Assembly: GCF_002967715.1 (NCBI RefSeq)
Contig: NZ_PUIA01000074.1
Coordinates: forward strand, 248,001-312,000
Direction of reading: 5' to 3'
Source of the DNA: Blastopirellula marina
GTDB taxonomy: Bacteria > Planctomycetota > Planctomycetia > Pirellulales > Pirellulaceae
Length of the DNA: 64,000 nucleotides
Shown here: positions 30,801 through 31,883 of the stretch, one piece after another
How the letters are laid out: every line of letters begins with the position of its first letter
Position numbering within the stretch: the first letter of the stretch is position 1
Position numbers and translations under genes: made by a program
Notes under the pieces: generated by a model
Database searches by the model: none
Seen by the model: the letters and a program-made list of their open reading frames with translations, nothing else
Told to the model about the DNA's origin: nothing

Positions 30801-31096
30801 CCGTTCGTATTGATCTCCAGGCTATCTGGTTCAGCCGTATCCGCCGTCAGCTCAGGAGTACAGAATCCGTCTTCCGTAGTTACCACCGTTCCTACGAACG
30901 ATGAACTATGATTGGCATCCGTCTGTACACGCAAAGTGTCGTCGCCGGGAAGCACAGGCCCGTCAGCCAACGTCCAACCAATAAACGTCTCGCTACTAAG
31001 AACGCGACGGTCTTCCAGTTGCTCTAAACGATTTCGCCTACGTGAAAGACGACGAGTCCCCTTACGTCCCACACGAGACTTATTGCGCCGAGTCAT
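1..31096 (-). CDS. Giant multidomain surface/secreted protein, partial (C terminus beyond the left edge)
   Basis: A single minus-strand frame is open from the ATG at 31094-31096 to base 2, about 10,365 codons; reading it at 18.8 kb, 13.5 kb, 5.9 kb, 2.7 kb and the left edge gives the same phase and sensible protein. An in-frame stop at 31121-31123 with no ATG in between makes the start almost forced, although only a weak GGGGCG-like ribosome site precedes it. The N terminus is Arg-rich and carries LEQLEDRRVLSS (residues 24-35), like the LEPR-XLL leader of planctomycete surface proteins. Modules follow in this order: beta-rich repeats and a PPC-like domain, a peptidoglycan-binding-like motif, EF-hand-like loops, a large RTX block, more PPC-like domains with RTX islands, FG-GAP repeats, ELW-type repeats, leucine-rich repeats, a golvesin-like domain and a TolB-like propeller. 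No catalytic motif was recognised. An adhesive, calcium-stiffened exoprotein is the likely role, by inference. The stop codon is not in the window. Confidence 0.9.
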   Translation of the reverse strand, partial: MTRRNKSRVGRKGTRRLSRRRNRLEQLEDRRVLSSETFIGWTLADGPVLPGDDTLRVQTDANHSSSFVGTVVTTEDGFCTPELTADTAEPDSLEINTNGTGSYTELFDIKVPTGVGSNTANLDLFMDSSDFTSLTKGQVENSSIKSLFSGEVPAGTFYSTRRDVSVSVSNATFTISNGGYLQNGDRIVLGSVGARPTLLNGQQLSEPNGYVVTNVQGNSFQLEGITKLATSGTKVFVRKLGDSLGLAVRESGSQDDPVEVLNSVGDFVFWIETDSQTQKQNLKVLNGSLETFPGYSGFYDIFTGSFEINEGGNVKLATTSKKAQILKLATAELDSLELFLPPQTGNPVSLDSRLELRAQGKLSISGTLPSLDNLFVTVKNALTVSIGGDPSTTADDNDFLIFDKDGIKDITGLQVLKGDGAKFPIIDLYGGFALQPLSNFSISYQSSVDNNTSARATNLSAIPGASDATKISSYNNTFLHNADDVDWFKFTIPNGGQEVVELSADRKDGGAFHVDLYPEVNGAADEANPLSVGSTLNQGVYYVKVSSGSPAAQSGKYDLKTIIGLPEGQGLRTEVDFAEIDNRGGDTSGTFKLQGDLLFGFVKTETKNGKVERSIDTDQFNVNVSMTGNNSLRVTLPPSYDPTGWNWTEITGKISLKNFGASTDSEGNTTGSWAGFGISKFELEYAQIQSSTSKGWNGAVEFVTPWGPKVGGRIGFVDGELNTVILEGKDLNTPAFLPSFYVQDILAGVTQLASPSWELIGGVSTTFGPQIKGFKFLDNPITKQLFNVIGIDTVNPPTYTASNPPNAKYSLAKGSVIVAAAYDDGLILRQPGTATNLNDLQPEQSFDFTNEISILGEIIPGWSLAKLTTDKLTLNGRQEYFTTSGTGSLFTAGTKSLGTGNFDFTVAAYTDDNGFLPDRFAATAGGSINVNIPLSDILPIYFGKDLELFKGGFRLQMIDDVTNDAASRENDFFAFYASAKIPFFEAGFGYRLYFNEVMRDGELVSIEPINSLLEVDKKTVALIPGGNVAEAKYNFPASQPLNQAAVMLRWTQNDGIPRARVRIPGAGANNSDLVLWQGDGSAAYNENLFYVVNAQGQITNQSVDWVKFADEISLTSSKAASGNVELVKWISIDNPTSVKAGDWYFALTKADDINSAAGLGTVTTSISKQILPPSVTSFQRKLVKLSQDASNQGVQLTMRIEDVDFLDSVIRVKRPDDKFRIVLMVNDPSTLADNSGAEVADGIILDEFTFSRAELEQILNQPAPNSSNAAPESGTLVKSGALGILQDVPFQVSTNGQGGITLELDTVWDGTGSVLANDPLTNQPDFSSMIFSAVVDDGTTIPVEVTASENYTGSVASLSLPEILDSSGSGVATSADPAASSDTHVFSLLGMGLVNPSTGQTTQLSLIEHSFRKGEFLVQAGNTSVGKLFTSDRITANSFSSTGNLFFAPETSDGVPGDISPTSLGPDFRGFQGKLRLHFGVDGDAYSFDFEVGPGAEPLGNFGGVDGAANFVDTVRLQQRLNYLGFRDSNGDKLAVDGIIGPKTTSALELFQAVIDPLGEFVSTPGQIDAATRDWLGSVNAPVWSELDIPGLASTVDNFGPDWVVATLAAALELSTSNGNLVTSSSNGQPELLALAALNGRTGGLNTGNSNPGLEAEFSIAGLSVSEVIDFLQRVSANSAGRTGDAKVVISTLGSVSAASVISGYSDPQNGTPLTLQSSGLLAADVIRIAFAAPEIEFVPVSPVVHRFTAQDKVELVQGLEALAESLKELESYSDLSKPLPLVGPTNAANDVDTLLTQLTTGEALNLDSTIREALLPAVDEFFTNHPNATPQQFADFLEAFEISFTTTDGSELVLKVTASVAAASSSQFAFDIALDIEQTFTRSLNLGELAADVGLTFSEFDDDESGIDIPLVTTAIVPLQLGVTRNAANTAEFYVTPDDFSISTTIDIGTADDFDFGLDFGALRLDVNDAVVAMSAMLDVSATVPGKSFSRSELQSVTIGSIFDTSVVGTGTVNVSLPTHVAFGGFTAPGTPTILLTSGNVFAGDPQVNLSDLTALGLDVLGTLAPQDILGLFSQVGQWLAEAEKSSVLAADIDFIQGETLGSFIDLEEGWRTTFQEIESTLTKASDRSIQNILALFGTIVQDVRYDSDNQEILFDLKIGLERESDDLDLAFNDDLGDLGQLRTSSKLSLSGSAALSLTVGAKLTELGASFSIDASTPLSHLNGLDATQVNRGVSTQVGLGASNAPAALRLNNDVTFNLSIIPSVGGAPQVFQVTLPSEDTETNNDLAALGRDLNRVVREQLSGTIFDGKIRVETRDGRLTIETTHSSVGAISIANVANLSALGFNGIETSDSFVDFAITLSDGTVFGINLDGLVTVGDVLSVINGDTSKLEASIGSDQKSLSLIDKTTGNNEFTVIAFNGSLGGIAGVGLGLVGQSAQLSADGRLQIVGAPLHTDSLARHAFVSTDEVSGPEISLELNGSVNELDALARFGIVSLALNDGELQATTTASIDLQSVSGRLSLEALFDGVSDPEAAGIFQATYSSTASLELPVDLDILGLEIFDEPIVASWTRTDIDLDPTVDLNLSPALEPLRVLRYLDPQHLIDAVDSVDRLFQSFDASLWVDDLPVIDRNLSELLNVDLDLQEFSDSLSASALDSINGFEEYVETAFETALGLQVTVGTDSDTVELSLDLTAGAEALRIDIQLDKSLTHTLPVNFDLSSAGIPGVGRLVDVEGSGSFQVDTIANLHFDLGIDLSIPSDPQPFVYDTTGGMIGVRANGKNLNFSAAVGPLGLFVKNGSVQLDVDGGGDLTDPIALTVKLPDDPDGRYYLGESIGLQMDGSFEGSFDAILPIRFPTESIPLDPDQPDLIVSIGDLTDIPGSTVSLVPDFLSQFDGIDLSSNLDGLIGSWDQIFAVFETAVDDGVFSKNIPLVGDELQRVATFIVDIKNRVSDGFAQSGEKSLTFVRQRIFEALGPGGLGWLQDVNGLGETGVPDGVITVEDVVLRVDGNLAKPNEIDFTTDDVQFDFDVTQGWKKIDLPVVVDFAVPGLGLDVAGLIELQSRFDLRLGIGISKSDGIYLATRPGTDELVFDIRAGIPGLQASGRMGFLQVDITDAKNRSITPYDVTGPNDGSGAFRVNLLDPSGDGRLTSNELFGHSPTDLLSAKIDILADVDLDLVASFGGEANLPSLRSDFALDWELHYDSNVGDFDLDVPSIAFNNVRLNVGQFVNRFVEPIVGQINDLLGPVKPVLDFLTDPLPVVSDLAGPTNMLDLARLFGDVEDVDLDAVIEFVEFVDFLSDIASVPSVGDGVEVKLGDLVLSADTGIDLRSTTLSQIKLPGTNPLTSLDGKDIVPVALGGGGFSTVANPVDSLSGSVKKYFQAIGNMSSGSSSALEGELVPAATVDGSGFAFPLIENPLAAFQLLLGQDIPLFTLDLPKFSVGFGFTAQPPIPVFPPWLFGYFNAGVGVSVDMNFGFDTRGIRKYLSTGDEKDILDGFYVSDTASADGTGPDVPEAVLTGSVTLTIEPPRIPPLSLAPGVNLNFSAGAGGGLFLELGLDLTDLDNDGRIHLDEFEQLLDLGPEYVFESSGQIDARLFYFAKLEASLKVNLGFKKITKSWTIVDVYEEPVNITLLEFDLNRPKIPEVPEIPELKLTDDGRPEVPGSVDRGAFLAQVREAPPSFNASSGVLEIPTTDVADYWSVTVEGGSAVARKFESFNYGNETFGGSILEEISVPLSTLTLIATVANPNTGHADNAGNDVFIIDPNLNRSVRIDGGRDDDFIRGGGGDDYIVGGHGNDILDGRGGNDWISGEGYIHASPLGLAGNDIIYGGAGDDFLDGAQNDDIIYGQGGNDKLYGGGGSDTLDGGDDDDLLVANTESDPDEQTRGDNHLLIGGSGNDVIYGDIDSADTVFAGSGNDRIYTFSGNDIIDGGDGNDYIDAGTGSDSIAGGWGRDEIYAGGISGANGNDQNLVYGDIGPVNAKQEFDPTAAFDPAQLANMPGAEADHRDKITTDDGDDTVFAGPGDDTIMTFAGNDLIDGGSGNDMIDAGIGSEIIVGGWGADQILAAPNDGGSAQESNVIYGDLGPLAAGDWQRDRAAYAFNKGTFNFAQLDPTQSSIPTGNHGDAILGGLGIDTIISGPGDDKIQSLAGSDYIDAGFGNDIVEAGSGSDTIIGGWGADTIIAGLSNKGGGSIGDRNTVYGDVEPLPGDYESVDDGGPTIPDPSRPEDHADLITTDEGSDFVVSGPGSDTVFTFGGSDKVYAGDGDDTIDAGSGSDKVVGGWGSDLIVAGASVLGRGATTDSNQVYGDKELTGDELDSLTNVPSHPGNHADVISTDRGVDLVVAGWGDDSIMTFEGSDFIHAGRGNDLVESGSGSDTIIGGGGSDMIFAGVSRNPTVATNDMNTVFSDNMPGVFVENPGDDYVVTDLGNDVIWAGAGNDTIRSLAGDDVIEAEDGDDVVEAGSGSDTIRGGWGSDQITAGVSSEGGGLSSDHNLVWGDVDGSELGGDAASMPGTRADHADRITTDEGADIVYAGAGDDHITTFGGADVIRAGVGDDYVNAGPGSDTITGGWGSDVIIAGMTVEGDGSQDDANTVYGDLEDGDLNPGNELGSHRDYIFGDAGPDIVISGFGSDIITTFAGNDTIRAGVGDDEIDAGEGSDFVVGGWGADTIIAGASRDGGGSQTDENIVWGDRDDDQAIPGNRSDHGDLIFTDEGNDIVHAGEGDDEVHTYRGSDTIYGGWGADLIVASVDLLGSSDHVDELGNVLDHNVVYGDPVNSGAFPGDAEDHADRIYTDHGNDTIDSGFGSDLVVAFGGINHITGGYGDDRIYSTVRESQVQFLELAVFHQFGVLVDLQRLDIESTDTIDAGDGDDTIESGSGSDFIIGGWGRDIIVAGLYQFGGGRDTDKNVIYGDRVDASAMPGVPSDHSDTIFTDEGPDFIQSSFGEDKIFSYGGNDEVFAGAQDDYIDSGSDNPTLSDNDLIYADSGDDYVIARLGQDIVFAGTGDDYVDAGDGDDWVEGHLGDDLIFGRGGSDIIFGGYQVFGPNDLNRDDPAAFEVPVDVLNAEAEFPTATGYLPLNLMPVLVGGVSIEGDFDDGKDMIRAGSGRDFVFGGGDQDDIDGQEDPDYIDGGSGNDLVLGGSGNDLVRGGANDDIVHGDAGIDVVMGDAGSDHVFGDVGDFFGSLDGQRLFGGDGIDYLYAYAEVDRVTQISMAGDQLFGGGGGDFLYGNIRREVLIGGAGNDVILGDYLRGPNYATNSEADTLGGDDIIRGGSGEDQLYGGGGRDFIRGGADSDWIEGQDGSDQLFGDGGIDMMVLDTGTYSEFGDDLDGHYRFGDQLSGPDDNATDIVLIEGTTGDDIIRLSEEVAVVSSLEVEIDPIITGPVELTLTLDQQITGSISLPVFDHGTIRDLAAAISVVIDSTPLSGLVEAVAIGTRQIAFVTTGLGRKAELALTAGSNLSELGMAVGLQGSERLVTKLKRPDLHVETLLGKWRRADGSPLVEQFRISGLSGNDVIEMAEGLSAVDVSALISRSDDFVAVLDGGPGDDILRGSNARDRLDGGSGSDLVFGMGGDDRIWGDSGVGDASDFDVLYAGTGNDDVLGGRGKNILFAWSVEPSGPLHFMDGAMANREDGLAVLSAFAPMPVNGVLNKPAEFVLAWDDHEPVHITLPAEMTVDNESRADLVDDLQSVLDSMIVPVTVGMLSEGQLTFSADVLSLSIDTGQFGVFVDPAGNLRDDTRVAIDLDDAQKLSQFTGLTLQQAQLISIESLARIFGLAIEAEDDVDRIKFQLSEVGTADDTISLRHLKGTGILIARILDSAGEEVLAIDTSLQPNIDLSLVGRAAGTYTLEVYGSGDFPLQYELLPSVGAEGVLELDFTISAEDTGLNRMLGSSIAADSLFGGTGLDFLYGNGAPAGQSDTLFNRRGETFQSLDGNLAGDEWKEYAKQSNQVWYYGGSNLDDVITVDYVTEPNSVLQGRHLITRLTGNNGNFTFDAQVQLDFDAVDENGAPIWNPEDQFFDHHLTGQLPVQAFVTGNATLPDSLNSDATFLLVVDDGQSVEVAVPAAETSVDGSSEEVLVAVQAALVSAGLEGQVTAGLVNGRLQLSSARHLRIETPNAAAELALGLVDLAEHRQGQLTGDAVFFLSLFGGQPVEVKVLQAATLDNRSIDDLVQDLNDALLASGFRNSSMGLNQIEARKVVETQLNGKSRESIRFELASEFSRTQLTPEQRAEPALAIMGMNAVASEQFHYSEGQISIREQRNEVDVRGLLPPEGDFQAIIIDALDGNDQVIVGPTVTRSVWIDAGAGDDIVDIQEGSAILPDASEEAQGNESPSNAVVLTAPTAAVGLPVPGDFNGQLSQDAQFNLIVSLPYRGIGSASVSDPTTVTIKAYQTVDNLQLPDNANLDDLIEDINASLLKTPVAGAGDLILGDLVSARRFGDSIGFVTNEANDETVLLIESPNVTATDALRIPAEGLVGDNQLTLDRSQTIVGLTIDSVVDEDWFTFILADDPASGDAIELTSLSAEDRLTFKLYQFDGNGYDLDSNVVLAQTAAQRGAVHRLDLAGLGLTAGTPYYLHIDTDRVPTRYQLDVITQDFMEGIAGNDQLAQAASIPDIANVGLVSNLTLHSGDDVDYYRFHFKPEPRPLPNSSEALPESSVGSADDRITLSRLQSTKPILLELLDANGNVLQYFDETGTVELDDFGLPLLRTARTDISSTVFVHLESLPEGDYYLRVSSTDVANENSADYELLPAIGVLPGDTQIKPDASHQLVVDLSNTLSIVRRDIILGGTGNDRLSGGSGEEWIFGEEGDDVLNGGADAQASDLMWGGPGRDTFQIVPSGLPLIKSTERFVGEGDQRTFIPTYNDRFDGGEGEDRVLFLGGDLDSLGREVPDNVAVRYNTILHRYEVTSKVWNVEQQRFAIADDLTGEELQHYAFFQVTKDQFGDSTVESFVINTQSGDDEVHADPEYLIGGSEWGIDPQDFSQQAQLGNLTILGGPGNDRLFGGAGNDIIDGGAGLDVIRGGGGNDQVFGGSENDWIAGGPSQITPDRFEIASGDAAGRNDEPSNAALISVDYSVLFRELDRSPVVEGLNFHLGDFADWFVVPAPPAFSVGAQASFGDATSALLTRDMLEVVFRRSDDRLDAISQQIFNSLRSDETQQNDLTVQLFPGIDIDPSEAVHVVPVEEFAGVPEYYLIRVVNPYSYAVVGSQRVTNFAVGSDSQPGISDFADFSIRVFSSEDPLLALGDVEVSLTYAASRQSMTDLLNAIQSQLPSTIRVGELDGRLAFWSTTGQHLEILTVDGVTESDLFLKENTSNPLRSQQLGNPALVEPFGSTYELKFLADQKLGTTIDVDAAKEGTSLTPADAADRPVVIPIGDMNGDGYDDFIGHVLESVEGNVARLYFGGESISPARTVDFAIPAAVLGTLGDPQTVFTSGDFNGDGIVDLAIGLSNSGIEGQVHILLGRDDAFDIVGKTNPDTIARDASFWVQLDGGTWQSVEVLASEANAQGNLTALNLGLTRAGIGTQVTALVDESGRIRLRLVAGQSLEISLVEDPTGIIPMDLEHPLRANLGWIDGQRNPWSQTIYLTANVLDPNVFNLGNASTPLTSDIVLRNLGTGLLSLSSVGDVGGDGADDLAVGLPDEANAAGEVRVYHGSEQWRSTGIVYSVDFSDSVAAPTSDDWQATGLWHVTQRRGNDSVHTGDASFWFGVEQTGTYNTDSRTSGVLVSSPIVLPNLGTGQAIQLHFNHLLDRELATSFDIAEVSLITGSGTVLLLSTEDDSLSANTAGAWESIEVDLSAFQGQEVRLQFSFDTGDSSNNNYEGWYVDDIVVRTKLEEVITPDTIIVGAQPGDHLGLSVAGIGDFNGLGNKVNGDRGDIAIFSERTAGASASSVYVLYGEHGITSDVITSIADVSWTSSSMYSNAVLEPLGNILPDSGIVLDGNGVDPSPRQDFALNLGTESYIFRGGSFSPIHLESVSGVIGLGDINGDGLDDVGTIVAEDSFRIDGSGAQLKHAVGHVVLGGKVGDFSTSRLLQRPDLVIETGSPLYLEDDNETPRYFFGTVGNVNANRLSSDPDKSNPFAELAIADSLVDINLHVLTGQPIVKSPPEFTGGLDDPDSFFDYPLATPAGFVTPATEQDIDLQSGEKVSVANGMGLLGSFASEQLSQLRLLGDINGDSFQDFIATGASPNATTKSYVLLGPIDFSTVESISSRADMVINHAQLNIDGPDLLVGPMDIDGDGYDDIVLASDGSPVGYIAGSRTPERYPTTLIPTVISSPESRVDLGDLNGDGLDDYALAINNDLAIYLGTNGGSEHVVTIKASTKSGASVSLQATAGDYDGDFKTDVAVLEVTKVGSKAVEGTAYVFWDILQHSGQVRVTSADVRIIGGGSAGVITHLATSPGLNTNADRFDDIVLGASGFDVASGNLITDAGRIYVVEGSGNRDLIPDSGIQVLANRVITGSGEFVVNRATGRPESFRAELDNGESWFQFTTLGDGLPGNYIQVGPKPYAPLSLESQDAVQILLGGRLLENSSFENLSRHSPGDLPTLPGIWGGDLTSVVTSDDLFGSLVIPQDGGYMLRFDRTTPTPDMPGGSTFTQSNAVQLVDLSSYPGIGQSGNVEATLTSYFNRLVNESLIPPDMPDTEFRVTISAYSGSMEDFGSAQQSAISQATSSLFSDTDKSTWEQASVTYTVPVGATYLAISLIAVEDGFDNDVSASEFQGHYADNVSLTFDMLADPYLEPTTVRPSDLRVGNGGTEAGLFQFDLSSLAKYADDPEELLREANLALDYQAEVLRFPQEINLQHAAFVGSQLFFSADGALWRTTEGTVADTHLVTDALGRTLPEPSRFIVNDSDDLYFLGQKDNQWWRVPSGSTVAEPLTSSIQFDLSATDEIVTLGGHIFFSDGGKLYQIDGSTISELTRSGGQSFSVTQDLTAAQFGGQDTLYFLANNAINGRFGLWRVTPGTQAVLVPQAEQIDTISSVNQIAAFGPSSEHVYVSARNQDTDFRLWYVKPDGSGIDVVTEGGQQVVGVESVTASENRLFVVRSIPNQDLIVVNPSAPTVAELLASDFDDISLPTAVGNDLYFYATSDNGRGGTGLWRSMGTAVTTSFVLTTSSLPSQLIPSGSDLYFIAEDAQGAERLWHLSDGQIAEQVAAQSDQSLIDPQDVLARSDGQGRVFFTTAAGQTLWKTFAEGERSFGETDARPVVEDLGASLRITVLADEGDGVIDLDYLDNHDPLQTALSRELEIFDETGVARFGSEDAQDPWLLETLRDFVARGLTRVSLRVEMQDPYIRLNIQRSTVDPAADTVGETRLEINPRSNGILMDIIRSDGAVMAERASLVDMREFDAATYFVRLYDPEVTGGGSGPVDGDGNPTSLPITFEINAPFAGQTRVTYHNPDRDVIHGGDGDDTIFSNEDVDIVFGDTGHDQFVADPSEIRDLATDEFQIDSVASETGATVTRNINPDVEIEDPQLRQAIAELIYANPPLQANDPRLEIPFSAKDLAEITYLDVSNRGVTSLSGLEFLTNLQHLNIANNSILDLAPLTPGRFTGREDFDGLDLVRSKNEQAAIDLVGTESGARLLRGLVADFNSLDGIDALAPLSELLFLTYVSLDYQSGSEIELSHLKELENLRWLSVAGLMIRDDYDPTDPNKDIDLTDGVGPLHNLVSLEYLDLSGNHIADPRPLGNLASLREINLRDNFLSSIDVLAGQAMVDDHDRGYSETGNFWSGGSNENAFEGDYRITPGLDTGASAEFAFDGLENGVYAVYVTWPSHESRTSRAIYQAYDSQSSDPLFAAVINQRVDPVGTTLEGDSRIWQKIGTAATLDGELQVTLTNGSNGNLAADAVRLVREPQVLSELNLIDLRGNPLDDAAHDYIVPTLASSHAGILVKKDEDDPIAFAGIPTQLVSSFETRQITLSANHPGGAQVIFSAISSDPRIQLTVIDDQLFVYASEEMYGAATISVTATDRYVGNDAYRGRAAEQRFSVIVSAGGIEGTSFEDLNASGIRESTNPLDANYEPPQEGTLFYLDRNDNSQYDAGEPLTVSDTAGKYHFHGINPQGETVRQYTSSQSLNTSIPSVTYGVENVAIVTPKVSGSQTSDQHRRRVLSDDGRYYVFSSIDPLVLEDTNSVSDVYLFDRQTAQVSLVSKSQTGLSGNNASLNPVISADGKFVAFESASTDLAPLDMDAGWDIYRFDIQTSEIVLVSVNSEGNGSGNGNSFGSVINGDGSVIAFESEASNLVAGELDSNGTVADVYARDLAGGQTHLVSINVAKTGSGDGESSGPTMTPDGRYIAFESRAKNLTSLPDTNNASDVFRYDLQSNSVVLISVNQTGAAAGSRVSRRPTISDDGNLIAFESSASNLVLNDANSF
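1690..1975 (-). other. Golvesin-like domain of the giant protein
   Basis: The segment includes EGDYRITPGLDTGASAEFAF, GLENGVYAVYVTWPSH, a run of polar residues ending YQAYDS, then VNQRVDPVG and AADAVRLVREP. This is the pattern of golvesin C-terminal / xanthan lyase-associated beta domains, often found in planctomycete exoproteins and possibly glycan-binding. The call rests on pattern recall only. Confidence 0.5.
1980..2700 (-). repeat. Leucine-rich repeat segment of the giant protein
   Basis: The translation shows LRR-type units: LAEITYLDVSNRGVTSLSGL, FLTNLQHLNIANNSILDLAP, LVSLEYLDLSGNHIADPRPL and LASLREINLRDNFLSSIDVL. The LxxLxLxxN spacing is canonical, with at least six repeats. An adjacent isolated RTX pair (GGDGDDTIFSNEDVDIVFGD, about 2.85-2.92 kb) lies just N-terminal to it. 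LRRs normally mediate protein-protein contacts. Confidence 0.8.
3560..4740 (-). repeat. ELW-type repeat region of the giant protein
   Basis: Repeated units such as ALWRTTEGTVADTHLV, WRVPSGSTVAEPLT and GLWRSMGTAVTTSFV alternate with strands such as QLFFSADG, HIFFSDGG and DLYFIAEDA. This resembles the ELWxxDGTxxGT repeat found in large secreted bacterial proteins. A propeller-like fold is likely. Confidence 0.55.
5790..9010 (-). repeat. FG-GAP / integrin-alpha-like repeat region of the giant protein
   Basis: Repeated segments read GDLNGDGLDDYALA, GDFNGDGIVDLAIG, GDMNGDGYDDFIG, VGDVGGDGADDLAVG and GPMDIDGDGYDDIVLAS, each followed by a predicted strand such as VYVLYGE or VHILLGR. This is the calcium-binding FG-GAP pattern of integrin-type seven-bladed propellers. 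At least eight such loops are spread over about 3.2 kb, enough for one propeller or slightly more. Confidence 0.8.
13440..13790 (-). other. PPC-like beta domain in the giant protein
   Basis: The encoded segment has the pre-peptidase C-terminal (PPC) pattern: DVDRIKFQLSE, then a run ending LRHLKGTG, ILDSAGEEVLAIDT, and GTYTLEVYGSG. Comparable segments lie at about 11.5-11.65 kb (DEDWFTFILAD), 10.85-11.22 kb (DDVDYYRFHF to GDYYLRVSS) and 29.45-29.68 kb (DDVDWFKFTI to GVYYVKVSSG). PPC domains are common beta-sandwich modules of secreted bacterial proteins. Confidence 0.6.
15040..19880 (-). repeat. RTX (hemolysin-type calcium-binding) block of the giant protein
   Basis: This stretch of roughly 1,600 residues is dominated by GGxGxDxI/L nonapeptides, for example GGGGDDYIVGGHGNDILDGR and GGAGNDVILGD. 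RTX nonapeptides bind calcium and fold as parallel beta-rolls. They are typical of type I secreted proteins in proteobacteria, but no type I exporter genes are visible here. The middle part (about 16.15-19.26 kb) is organised as a longer super-repeat, described separately. Confidence 0.9.
16150..19260 (-). repeat. About ten copies of a ~100-residue RTX super-repeat
   Basis: Each unit contains, in order, a GGWGxDxI motif, a short variable loop, an NVxYGD/NxVWGD marker, a variable insert, DHxDxIxTDxGxD, and two or three RTX nonapeptides. YGD-type markers lie near 19.17, 18.85, 18.49, 18.18, 17.88, 17.61, 17.31, 17.03, 16.78 and 16.37 kb, spaced about 245-420 bp apart. The Trp in GGWG is conserved in nearly every unit, which is not usual for an RTX nonapeptide. 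Units are clearly diverged at the DNA level, so this is not a recent amplification. Confidence 0.8.
20371..20440 (-). other. EF-hand-like calcium loop in the giant protein
   Basis: The segment LTDLDNDGRIHLDEFEQL matches a canonical EF-hand loop (DxDxDGxIxxxEF). Related loops lie near 21.67 kb (DPSGDGRLTSNELFG) and 22.1 kb (an NGxGETGxPDGxIT segment). Together with the RTX block they suggest that calcium stabilises this part of the protein. Confidence 0.6.
26435..26565 (-). other. Peptidoglycan-binding-like motif inside the giant protein
   Basis: Around residues 1511-1554 the protein reads LQQRLNYLGF, then VDGIIGPKTTSALELFQ. This is the pattern of PG_binding_1 (PF01471): a helix ending LxxLGY/F, then a VDGxxGxxTxxALxxFQ segment. 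The flanking segments are unrelated beta-rich repeats. The spacing matches the family core, so a cell-wall or glycan anchoring role is plausible but untested. Confidence 0.6.
30992..31096 (-). other. LEPR-XLL-like N-terminal leader of the giant protein
   Basis: Residues 1-35 have about 13 Arg/Lys residues followed by RLEQLEDRRVLSS. The same layout (basic stretch, then E-x-R-x-x-L and small residues) occurs in the two plus-strand surface proteins as CEPRLMLVG and RLESRWMLSS. This is known as a common N-terminal tag of large planctomycete exported proteins. Its export route is not established by this sequence, and there is no classical hydrophobic signal peptide. Confidence 0.75.
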
Positions 31097-31883
31097 TCCA
31101 ACGCCCCATATTGCCAGAAATTAACCGCGTTGTTGATGCATCGGAATTTAAGGGATCAAATTCAGCTGGCCAATCCCGTAACACCAATGCAGCAACTAAT
31201 CTGACGCGCAGCGCTAATCGATACGCGTGCGCCAAAAAAGAGATTGGGGAGCAGTCTATCAAACCGCAATTCACGAATGCAACTATTGCCTGAAAGATTA
31301 ATCGAATATCTATTACCGGGGGGAACACAACATGTATATCCCACCTAGTAATTACCTAACGCAAGAGAACCGACTCCCATGTCGGAATGAATGAAGAATA
31401 AAAAGACGAATCAGTCACACAATTGCACCGTAAACAGATGCCTTCCTTTCGATAAATACCAAGTTCTCTCGCCCCCCTGACGCAATCATGACTTCTGCGA
31501 TATGTTTCCTCGGCAATAACAACGGAAGACAATTCCACTCTTCCAAGTGAAAGAGTTCTAGCCTATCGCACCTTGTTTTTAGATTAAATTATTCGGGAAG
31601 TAGTTGACGGGCGATCAATATTTGGGCACAACTATCTGCCGATTAAGAAGGTTTACACTGCCACGCCTGCACACCTTGCCGGAGAGCCGCAGAACGAACA
31701 CCTCGTTTCATGCCAACCGCCTTCGGGTGTACATAGCCACGAAGACCGAAAGGCGTTCAACAACGACAACTCGGTGCTCATTCTTAGTTTCTACCGGTTG
31801 TGCAGCAACTGACCCTATTGACGCGTATATGATATACGCGCTCATGCAAGACGCATAACACGTCATATAGACTAGGTTGAACC
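31097..31883. other. Divergent intergenic region between two surface-protein genes
   Basis: This 787-bp stretch separates the giant minus-strand gene from the plus-strand surface protein at 31884. Short open frames on both strands have no recognisable domains, and none is a convincing gene. It should contain both promoters. The only sharp element seen is the 19-bp palindrome at 31822-31840. Confidence 0.6.
31822..31840. promoter_or_regulatory. Perfect 19-bp palindrome upstream of the surface-protein gene
   Basis: CGCGTATAT-G-ATATACGCG has two 9-base arms around one base. It lies 43 bases before the ATG at 31884. Its form and place fit a binding site for a dimeric regulator. It is not followed by a T-run, so a terminator is unlikely. 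Confidence 0.4.

Noticed and set aside
31080-31344. Short open frames in the divergent intergenic region as small genes
   Set aside because: They overlap each other and the start of the giant gene, with no ribosome site or similarity to a known family.
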